Source: Negativicutes bacterium (GTDB lineage: Bacteria; Bacillota_C; Negativicutes; Sporomusales_B; JARLHX01). Taken from it: a DNA stretch of 5,008 bases. A program made the position numbers and the translations under genes. Below are positions 1-5,008 of the stretch, piece after piece. Each line of letters begins with the position of its first letter. The first letter of the stretch is position 1. Under the pieces are notes generated by a model. That model was not told the DNA's origin, searched no databases, and saw only the letters and a list, made by a program, of their open reading frames with translations. The stretch is from NCBI GenBank assembly GCA_031292035.1, contig JARLHX010000348.1, positions 1 to 5,008 of the forward strand, in the 5' to 3' direction.

Positions 1-252
1 AGTGGCACCGGTGACTATCGCAAGTTGGAAAACAGCCCGGGGCCTAGTTCTCTGAAAAGCGCCGAAGGGGCACTGTTGGGCTATGTCTCCATCAGCGTTC
101 TGGAGTCTCTCGGCGAAAACCAGTATCGCTTCAAGGGCAATGGCGAACTCAATGTCCGTGCCCAAGCTTCTGGGCAAAGCCCCGTGATCGCCAAACTGCC
201 AACCGGCACGGAAATGACTGTCAGCGGTGAAGGTGAGTTTCGCAAGTTGGAG
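1..252 (+). repeat. Tandem SH3-like repeat inside the effector
   Basis: The peptide SGTGDYRKLE at the window edge recurs as SGEGEFRKLE 74 codons later. The DNA CGCAAGTTGGA is identical at 19-29 and 241-251. The period is 222 bases. The second unit has the classic SH3b signature: LNVRA, a run of hydrophobics ending in LP, then GT and a terminal G-x-G-x-[FW]-x-K-L. Only the end of the first unit is in the window. Such modules usually bind peptidoglycan, which fits a cell-wall-targeting effector. Confidence 0.6.
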
Positions 253-2190
253 CACATCAACCAGTATGTGCATTTTAACTCGTTGCAAGGCGCGCGTGAG
301 CCGCTGAACCCGGGTCAGGTGGTGGTGCTCGATCAGCCCGTGCCGATCAAGGCGGGCGATTTGATCGGCCATATCGGCTGCTATCAAAAATGCTATGCGG
401 AAGAGCCGGAAGAGAAACTGCACCTGGAAGTGTTCAGCGGCGAGGGCGTGGACGACTTCATCGAAGCCAGTCGCGCTTGGGCAGAGCGCCTGCCGGCCAC
501 TGAAAAGACTTGGCTGAAACTGGCCAAGGGCACCGCCGTAGTGCCCCACCAAGACCGTTTCAGTGCCACCCGACGACCCTCCTTGGGTGAAACCGACCCA
601 TTCAGCGCTGCTGATCTGTTGCTACCCAAAAAATTGCTCGATGACCTGCCGGCCGAGAGGAAAATCGTCGTACCCGCAACGAGCGGGGGCAAGGCTTATA
701 ACTGGTATCGCCTCGACGGCTTGCTCAACGATGCTGACCACCACCTGCTCGACGGTTGGGTGCGTGAAGAAGTCGGCATCACTCCCTGGATTAGTTCCTG
801 GTCGTGGGAAGGTTACGAGGTTGTCTTCAACTACGACTCTCCGCGGCAAACCCTGGCTTCTTTTTTTCGTAGCATCAAGCGCTTCAGCGAAACTCAGCTG
901 GAACGCTTCGGCCCCCTAGCCGACACCGGCGACAATGGGCCGATAAAGACTCGACTGTACGAGATCATCGACCGCAACCGCGATGACAGGATGACCGCGG
1001 AGGAGGTGCAAGCCGCGATCCGTGTACCAGCCCATGCGCAGTCGCTGTCACAGTTGATCATCCGCCATGAAAGCGAGTGGTACTACAGATCGCCCACGTG
1101 GGATGGGTTGGATGAATTGTTGGGCCATAGTGGTTCGACCCCGAATTTGAATTGGTTGGCGGAGAAAGAACGGTTCAAGCAAATGAGCTGGTGGAACAAG
1201 GTGGCGGAGCAGCTTGGGCTGCCGGAGCGCGGGAGGGTGTGTTACTTGCATCTGTTGGGGATGGTGGGGCACTTCATGCGTCACCGGGAAAATGAATGTG
1301 GGTGCAAATTTGGAAAAATATTTGTATGTACTCGCTACGTAGGTGAACAGACTCATTACGGTCCGCTTTTCAAGGGTGGCGTCCCACTCGAAAAATATCC
1401 GTACTGGGAAGAGTCGATCGCCAATGGAGTAATTGCAGCAGAAGATAAAAAGATATTTATTGCGATGTCGGCAAATGAGGGCAATCTTGATTCAATACAC
1501 TCATATGATAGCGAGATATTAACTGCTGGCGCAATGCAGAAAACTATTGATCCAACCGGTGGAGGGGAATTTCCAAAACAAGTATTTGACTTCAGGGCTC
1601 GGCATCCAGTTCTCTATGAAGAGTTATTTCTTGCATGTGGATGGTCTGTGGAGGGAACTAGGGGAAATGCGAAAATGTACTATTCTCATCCGATTCTTAC
1701 AAATAATGAAAAATGCACTGGGCAGGATTTAAAATTAATTATTCGAGCGGGGTGCTCCGTTGCTGCGTACGGCGACAAGGTAGAGTCAAAACCGTTGGCA
1801 GCTATATTGGTTGCAATAAGTACACGTGAGTTTTATGAGCAGCAGGTTTTCGACTTTTCTAGGCGCATGAAGGAAAGTGTTTTAGAGATATTTTTGTCGG
1901 GATATAATTTAAAAGTGAAAGATGTGTTTCGGTCGACGCTAGGAAAGGCGGTTATTTTGGATCATCACGTGAATAGGCCTGGTAACGTTGCAAAGGATAT
2001 TAAAGATTCATTAGATCGTTTTTTTAGTTTTAATCCGGGAGTTTCACGAGATATTTTATCATGGGGGGAGAATCATAGCGATTACGAGATGGTGATATTG
2101 GATGATTATGGTGTTAATCGCCGAATGGCAAAGGCGGGTGGCGTAAGCGTTGCGCCTGCAAGATATGCGCACTTAAAGTCCTTGCTGTGA
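1..2190 (+). CDS. T6SS effector-like protein, 5'-truncated: SH3-like modules, degenerate M23-like segment, EF-hand, C-terminal lysozyme-like toxin
   Basis: The reading frame is open from base 1, so the true start lies upstream; the TTG at 25 is inside a domain. Residues are numbered from that TTG. Residues 41-75 form a bacterial SH3-like unit (LNVRA, then SPVIAKLP and GEGEFRKLE). The end of an earlier copy (GTGDYRKLE) lies at the window edge. Residues 81-140 resemble the last part of a LytM/M23 domain (YVHF, IKAGDLIGHIG, LHLEVFSG), but the HxH zinc motif reads KLH. Residues 225-262 look like another SH3-like unit. D316-E327 is a canonical EF-hand loop. Residues 345-417 (IIRHESEWYYRSP, EKERFKQMSWW) match a segment I associate with Pseudomonas T6SS effectors with varied toxin tips. 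Residues 418-721 are lysozyme-like, with candidate catalytic E485 in SANEGN followed by D495 and T500. By family knowledge this resembles TseP, an amidase plus muramidase effector acting on peptidoglycan in the target periplasm. Effector status is well supported; the exact enzymology is inferred. Confidence 0.85.
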   Translation, partial: SGTGDYRKLENSPGPSSLKSAEGALLGYVSISVLESLGENQYRFKGNGELNVRAQASGQSPVIAKLPTGTEMTVSGEGEFRKLEHINQYVHFNSLQGAREPLNPGQVVVLDQPVPIKAGDLIGHIGCYQKCYAEEPEEKLHLEVFSGEGVDDFIEASRAWAERLPATEKTWLKLAKGTAVVPHQDRFSATRRPSLGETDPFSAADLLLPKKLLDDLPAERKIVVPATSGGKAYNWYRLDGLLNDADHHLLDGWVREEVGITPWISSWSWEGYEVVFNYDSPRQTLASFFRSIKRFSETQLERFGPLADTGDNGPIKTRLYEIIDRNRDDRMTAEEVQAAIRVPAHAQSLSQLIIRHESEWYYRSPTWDGLDELLGHSGSTPNLNWLAEKERFKQMSWWNKVAEQLGLPERGRVCYLHLLGMVGHFMRHRENECGCKFGKIFVCTRYVGEQTHYGPLFKGGVPLEKYPYWEESIANGVIAAEDKKIFIAMSANEGNLDSIHSYDSEILTAGAMQKTIDPTGGGEFPKQVFDFRARHPVLYEELFLACGWSVEGTRGNAKMYYSHPILTNNEKCTGQDLKLIIRAGCSVAAYGDKVESKPLAAILVAISTREFYEQQVFDFSRRMKESVLEIFLSGYNLKVKDVFRSTLGKAVILDHHVNRPGNVAKDIKDSLDRFFSFNPGVSRDILSWGENHSDYEMVILDDYGVNRRMAKAGGVSVAPARYAHLKSLL
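970..1005 (+). other. EF-hand calcium-binding loop in the effector
   Basis: The 12 residues DRNRDDRMTAEE place Asp, Asn and Asp at positions 1, 3 and 5 and Glu at 12, with a hydrophobic Met at 8. This is the canonical EF-hand ligand pattern. The usual Gly at position 6 is Asp. Only one loop is evident, lying just before the conserved delivery segment. A structural role for calcium after the protein reaches the periplasm is plausible but inferred. Confidence 0.7.
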
Positions 2191-2200
2191 GGGTGGATAA

Positions 2201-2368
2201 TTGAAAAATATTTCAAATATGGTTGTTGTTTTTTTGTTGGTTGTTTTTATTTCTACAGGCGTGGTTGCGTCGGAAGTCGGTGAAGCATTGATTTTGGAGT
2301 CGGAGGGAGGGAGTGTTATATATAAAAATAAAAAAACGATGAGTGGGGGGCGATGCTTTTTATTTTAA
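2201..2368 (+). pseudogene. Signal-peptide-encoding 5' part of the candidate immunity gene, out of frame with its body
   Basis: A TTG start at 2201 lies 10 bases after the effector stop and is preceded by GAGGGTGG at 2189-2196; an in-frame ATG at 2219 is the alternative. The translation begins with K2 and N3, then a strongly hydrophobic stretch (residues 8-18, VVVFLLVVFIS) and a likely signal peptidase site, VVA before SE, after residue 23. This is a typical Sec signal peptide. The frame then runs about 30 residues into an A7/G6-rich patch and stops at 2366-2368, for 55 residues in total. The missing mature protein continues in another frame from 2332 onward. Read together, the two pieces make one sensible secreted protein. 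A separate 55-residue peptide is less likely. Confidence 0.6.
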
Positions 2369-2796
2369 ATGATAGAGAGGTTTTCTCTCTGTTCTCAACA
2401 GGAAGTGTAGAGTCTGTGGTTTTCGAGGAAAGTGATAAGAGTGATTTTTCAAGTGGTGGGAAATATTTGAAATTAAATAAAATTGTGCGTGGATCTGTCT
2501 CGACAGCGGAGGGTAAAAGTGAACGGGCGGAAAGATACTATTGTTCGTTTGTTGAAATGCGTTCAGGTTGTATCGTCAAGGAGGGGACCGGTGAGTTTTG
2601 CGGGGGGCATTGGGGGGAGGACGATGGCGAATGGATGGCTGAGGGGGAATTAACTACTATTGATGTAAGAAAAAGTGGTTCAAGAGCGGCGCTTGAGATA
2701 GACACCTACTTTAAAAACTTCTCAAACAGGGAAAATTATCAAAGGTGCCTGTCTCAATGGCGAGGTGCGGCTCAAAGAGTGCCAACAGTACAATAA
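2353..2796 (+). CDS. Body of the candidate periplasmic immunity protein (147 aa from ATG; frame open from 2332)
   Basis: I do not recognise the family. Position argues for immunity: it is the first gene after a cell-wall toxin, on the same strand, and shares the low GC of the toxin domain. Residues from the ATG show a soluble, acidic protein with four cysteines (C64, C73, C83, C132). That suits an oxidising periplasm, where a lysozyme-like toxin would have to be neutralised. The ATG at 2353 is a poor independent start: only a G run at 2345-2350 lies before it, two bases away. The frame extends upstream to 2332, just after a TAA at 2329. The likely native start is the signal peptide at 2201 in a different frame, joined by a -1 shift within 2330-2350. 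This could be a disabled gene, a sequencing error or true recoding. The C-terminus may also be frameshifted, because another frame near 2750 gives a plausible alternative tail. Confidence 0.6.
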   Translation: MLFILNDREVFSLFSTGSVESVVFEESDKSDFSSGGKYLKLNKIVRGSVSTAEGKSERAERYYCSFVEMRSGCIVKEGTGEFCGGHWGEDDGEWMAEGELTTIDVRKSGSRAALEIDTYFKNFSNRENYQRCLSQWRGAAQRVPTVQ

Positions 2797-2840
2797 GGAT
2801 TTAAGGGGAGTGATGTGGGTGGCCGAGGTTTCGCTGGTTA

Positions 2841-2945
2841 GTGCTCATAAGTGGGGTCTTGCCCTGTAGTGATCAGGCACTCCGCTACCCGATTGAGTCG
2901 CATCATTGGATCAGCCCAAGCATATCGGATTTATTATTGTTCTAA
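2841..2945 (+). pseudogene. Possible short or decayed lipoprotein-like reading frame
   Basis: From GTG 2841 this frame encodes about 34 residues: a hydrophobic stretch (VLISGVLP), then CSDQ, then a polar tail containing YPIESHHWISP, ending at TAA 2943-2945. Hydrophobic residues followed by Cys-Ser-Asp resemble a lipoprotein signal, but Pro precedes the Cys where Gly or Ala is expected. The GTG has no good ribosome binding site. A better one (AAGGGGAG at 2803-2810, then ATG 2813) opens a different frame that stops at 2869. That arrangement could mean a frameshifted lipoprotein gene. The rest of 2797-2957 shows no convincing promoter or terminator. Confidence 0.25.
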
Positions 2946-2951
2946 GGAAGG
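2944..2951 (+). promoter_or_regulatory. Shine-Dalgarno for the 42-codon gene
   Basis: AAGGAAGG lies six bases before the GTG at 2958 and is a strong match to the 3' end of 16S rRNA. It is the main reason to believe the short frame downstream is translated. Confidence 0.5.
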
Positions 2952-2957
2952 TGTGGC

Positions 2958-3086
2958 GTGCGTGGAATTGCTTTTATAAATAACAAGAATTTAGACGGTA
3001 GAGTAGTAATCATTGCCTTGTTTGGGCGTCTCTGTGCTTATAGAGACTTCTTGATTTCGTGGATGTTGGAGGCGGAGGCGAACTGA
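2958..3086 (+). CDS. Small 42-aa protein, translationally coupled to the next gene
   Basis: This frame starts at GTG 2958 six bases after AAGGAAGG, encodes 42 residues, and ends with TGA 3084-3086. The TGA shares its A with the next start (TGATG), a standard arrangement for translational coupling. The protein begins MRGIAFINNKNLDGRVVIIA, then GRLCAYRDF and an acidic end. The order of G, basic, GR-VV and a later arginine is loosely like the start of a PAAR-repeat spike protein (G-x-x-GD-x-T-x-x-GG-x-V), but the diagnostic GD and Pro-Ala-Ala-Arg residues are missing. It could be a worn-down PAAR gene, a leader peptide that couples expression, or an unrelated small protein. The ribosome site and overlap are seen directly; the identity is unknown. 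Confidence 0.4.
   Translation: MRGIAFINNKNLDGRVVIIALFGRLCAYRDFLISWMLEAEAN
3074..3078 (+). promoter_or_regulatory. Shine-Dalgarno that sets the start of the 410-aa gene
   Basis: GGAGG at 3074-3078 is seven bases before ATG 3086; a second GGAGG lies at 3068-3072. This supports ATG 3086 over the in-frame GTG at 3059. Starting at the GTG would place both GGAGG sequences inside the coding region and leave a poor upstream match. Confidence 0.65.
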
Positions 3087-4318
3087 TGACGGTCAGATTG
3101 GACAAGGTTCCGGCTCCGGCTCCGAGCCCGAAACTACCAAGTATTTGGATTTGGTTATTGTTGTGTCTATTGTGCTTGGTGTTGGGGCTCGGGTTGACGC
3201 TGTGGTGGGACAATGAATCGTTGGGTCAACAGTCAGACCGATTCTGGTTGACCGCTGTGGGACTGCCGTTTCTGGCCTGGTGCCTACTGGGTTGTCTACG
3301 GGCAATGATCTATCTCTGCGAGGTGGCCAGAGCCGAGGGCTGGGATCAGGCACGCGAGGAGGACCTGAGCCAAAAAATACGCCGGGGCCGACGTTCGCAA
3401 CAGGTACTGGCCGTCAGTCTGCATACCGCGCTACGTGAACCGCAAGCGCAGGACGGGCAGGCACAATTGTCGGCCTTGCTCAGTGGTAAATCCGCCTTGC
3501 GGGTTCAACCTTCCTGGGAGGAAAGCTTGGTACGCCACAGTCACTTGTCGCGAGAGGGTGTTGATTCGCCCGAGCAGTTGCTACTGCGAGCGCTCAAGAT
3601 GGTACTGACGGAGCTTGCGACGACTTTGGCTGAGCTCCCGGCGGACAGGCCATTGACTCTGTTTCTGCAGGCCAATAGCCCAGTATCAGAAATGGATATG
3701 CATGATATCTGGCAACAGGCCTGGCGCGCGTCGGGTATCAAGCAAAAAGTCACGCGTTTGGATGACAGTGGTCTGGCAGCTGTGGATCGTTGGTTGGATC
3801 ATCGTATCCACGATCAGGCATTGTTCTTGGTGGTGGCTCTTCAGGTGGGGCCCTCACTGTCGGAGGAAGCAACTGAATCAGTGGTCGGACTGTTATTCGG
3901 CAATCGATTAACACAAAACACGCTTGCTCCCTTGGCGTACCTGCACCGCCCTGAACAGGAACGTGAGGCCACGACCGAGGATTTGGACTATGCCGTGCGC
4001 CAGGCTCTGGATTGGGCCTCGCTGGGTGCCGAAGCCGTTCGGCATGTCTGGCTGTCAGGTATCTGTCCGGAACGAAGGGCCGCAGTCGCGACCGTTTTGA
4101 GCCAGACATCAATACCGGTGAAAACGGGCCACGGACTGCATGACATTCAGGCCTCACTGGGACTGCCGGGTATTTTGGCACCGTGGCTGGCGATTGCCTC
4201 TGCGGTGGATGCAATCCGCCGTAGTGGGCAGACGCATCTTGTTCTCAGTGGAGAAGACATTGCCGATACGAGAGTGTGGTGCACGGTACTTGTGCCTACA
4301 TCATTGTCTTTGACATAG
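3086..4318 (+). CDS. T6SS-island-associated inner-membrane protein with a thiolase-like cytoplasmic domain (410 aa)
   Basis: I do not recognise a named family. From ATG 3086, a Pro/Ala-rich N-terminus (PAPAPSP, residues 9-15) precedes two membrane helices at about 20-41 and 54-77. An arginine-rich segment at 99-103 follows, so both ends are probably cytoplasmic. Residues 160-405 form an alpha/beta domain. The stretch 300-405 reads like the C-terminal half of a thiolase/ketoacyl-synthase fold: a helix (RQALDWASLG), a strand (HVWLSG) and a helix (RRAAVATVLSQ) lead to IPVKTGHG, a long helix, and a terminal strand pair (HLVLSG, CTVLVP). The KTGHG resembles the KAS second-histidine motif (H349). 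The nucleophilic cysteine and first histidine are not evident, so the fold is probably non-catalytic. It starts on the TGATG of the small gene and is 12 bases from the next gene, so the three are likely cotranscribed. A role in effector loading or assembly is inferred from location only. Confidence 0.75.
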   Translation: MTVRLDKVPAPAPSPKLPSIWIWLLLCLLCLVLGLGLTLWWDNESLGQQSDRFWLTAVGLPFLAWCLLGCLRAMIYLCEVARAEGWDQAREEDLSQKIRRGRRSQQVLAVSLHTALREPQAQDGQAQLSALLSGKSALRVQPSWEESLVRHSHLSREGVDSPEQLLLRALKMVLTELATTLAELPADRPLTLFLQANSPVSEMDMHDIWQQAWRASGIKQKVTRLDDSGLAAVDRWLDHRIHDQALFLVVALQVGPSLSEEATESVVGLLFGNRLTQNTLAPLAYLHRPEQEREATTEDLDYAVRQALDWASLGAEAVRHVWLSGICPERRAAVATVLSQTSIPVKTGHGLHDIQASLGLPGILAPWLAIASAVDAIRRSGQTHLVLSGEDIADTRVWCTVLVPTSLSLT

Positions 4319-4323
4319 GGGGG
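4317..4323 (+). promoter_or_regulatory. Shine-Dalgarno of the 3'-terminal gene
   Basis: AGGGGGG begins inside the TAG stop of the preceding gene and ends seven bases before ATG 4331. It supports that start and tight linkage of the two genes. Confidence 0.5.
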
Positions 4324-4330
4324 TATCTGA

Positions 4331-5008
4331 ATGGAGCATCGTCGTTTTATAGGATGGACTGCTCTGGGCGGGTTGATTGCACTGGCTGGGGGGGGCTTGT
4401 GTGCATTGCTCTGGTGGCAACCCCGACTGCTGGGTATCCAGCCAAGCAGTGATGAGCAGGTGACCGGACTCTTGATCGTTGCAGGAACAGTGTGCAGTTT
4501 GCTGCTGTTGGCGGGCAGCTACTTCTTTCTGTGGGGGCGGTCAGGAAAATCGGCCTACCAGCAGAAAAGTAGTGACGATGTTGTTACGCCAATGGCCTCC
4601 AGCACGGTCGGGCTCCCGAACAACATCCCGTCCCTGATGGAGACGTTGAAGATCCACCTGCACGAGCAGTACGGCCCCCTCTGGCGCTACAAGGTCCGTC
4701 TGCTGCTGGTGGTCGGCGAACCCGAGCAGATCGCCGCCATGACCCCCGGCCTGGCCAAACAGCAGTGCGAGGCTCAGCCAGTCGGCTGTTTACTGGGCAC
4801 GCCCTTCACCGAAGTGGCGCTGGAAACAGCCTTGGGCCGTTTGTTGGCGCCCTTGCGCCACGCCGGGATCGCCCAGATGCAGACCACCATGGCCCACGAC
4901 TTTCTGTGGCGCCTGTCCCGCGATCTGCAAGCCGAAGGCATGGCCCGTTGGCGCCAGGCCCTCGCGCCCTGGTTCGGCGAGTTCGCCCGGGGCGTGCCGC
5001 TGCGCGGA
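4331..5008 (+). CDS. T6SS-associated membrane protein, 3'-truncated by the window (first 226 aa)
   Basis: The frame is open from ATG 4331 to the window end, so the C-terminus is missing. Two membrane helices are visible at about residues 8-29 and 45-68, followed by a polar linker (70-100) and then a cytoplasmic domain. In that domain the strand LLLVVGEPEQI (124-134) is followed by a helix, a second strand (VGCLLG) and helices ending in FLWRLSRDLQ (191-200). The two-helix anchor, the strand ending in a G-x-P loop, and the later Trp/Leu/Arg-rich helix recall the N-terminal region of IcmF/TssM. There is no Walker A motif, so similarity to TssM is only suggestive. Codon use changes within the gene: the first about 90 codons are mid-GC, and the rest is strongly GC-rich. 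A G8 run lies at 4388-4395. The gene probably continues the operon of the preceding membrane protein, and the two may act as partners. Confidence 0.7.
   Translation, partial: MEHRRFIGWTALGGLIALAGGGLCALLWWQPRLLGIQPSSDEQVTGLLIVAGTVCSLLLLAGSYFFLWGRSGKSAYQQKSSDDVVTPMASSTVGLPNNIPSLMETLKIHLHEQYGPLWRYKVRLLLVVGEPEQIAAMTPGLAKQQCEAQPVGCLLGTPFTEVALETALGRLLAPLRHAGIAQMQTTMAHDFLWRLSRDLQAEGMARWRQALAPWFGEFARGVPLRG

Noticed and set aside
25..27. TTG at 25 as the start of the effector
   Set aside because: The frame is open to base 1, the upstream residues belong to an SH3-like repeat, and there is no ribosome site. The gene is truncated by the window.
393..849. Reverse-strand open frames opposite the effector
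   Set aside because: They are shadows of the GC-rich plus-strand gene, with no ribosome sites and low-complexity Ser/Arg/Pro-rich translations.
2860..2879. Imperfect inverted repeat TGCCCTG / CAGGCA
   Set aside because: It is short, has a mismatch, and is not followed by a T tract. No support for a terminator or operator.
2971..2982. TATAAA at about 2975 as a promoter -10 element
   Set aside because: No credible -35 at the right distance, and it lies within the small gene whose ribosome site is upstream.
3028..3047. Hairpin GTCTCT / AGAGAC as a terminator
   Set aside because: It has a six-base stem with an eight-base loop, no clean T run follows, and it lies inside the small coupled gene just before a strong start.
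3059..3061. GTG at 3059 as the start of the 410-aa protein
   Set aside because: The two GGAGG sites lie after it and serve ATG 3086. The intervening residues are the Gly-rich translation of the ribosome site itself.
3750..4214. Reverse-strand 154-codon frame
   Set aside because: It lies opposite the well-supported membrane protein gene. Its Pro/Arg/His-rich translation is typical of an antisense shadow.

Overview
The window looks like the 3' side of a type VI secretion (T6SS) effector island from a Pseudomonas-like gammaproteobacterium. The evidence is the effector architecture at the left, the cassette-like change in base composition, and the mostly GC-rich, densely packed plus-strand genes. 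No organism can be named from the sequence alone. No RNA genes, insertion sequences or CRISPR arrays are visible.

Left part (1-2190): a large effector-like protein whose start lies before the window. It has SH3-like modules, a degenerate LytM/M23-like segment, a textbook EF-hand loop, a conserved Trp/Tyr-rich delivery segment, and a C-terminal domain that reads like a muramidase (lysozyme) of the TseP type. GC content drops abruptly at about 1290, where the conserved N-terminal part gives way to the toxin domain. This is the usual sign of an exchangeable toxin tip.

Middle part (2191-3086): a small AT-rich gene that follows the effector by 10 bases and is the natural candidate for its periplasmic immunity protein. 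Its signal peptide (2201-2368) and main body (frame open from 2332, to 2796) are in different frames, so the gene is frameshifted, recoded or mis-sequenced. After it come a short lipoprotein-like stretch (about 2841-2945), possibly decayed, and a 42-codon gene (2958-3086). The latter has a strong ribosome binding site and overlaps the next start as TGATG.

Right part (3086-5008): two adjacent membrane-protein genes separated by 12 bases. The first (410 aa) has two N-terminal membrane helices and a cytoplasmic domain whose C-terminal half resembles a catalytically dead thiolase/ketoacyl-synthase fold. The second runs off the right edge. It has two membrane helices and a cytoplasmic domain loosely reminiscent of the N-terminal part of IcmF/TssM-type proteins. 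Their position suggests that they help load or deliver the effector, but this is inference.
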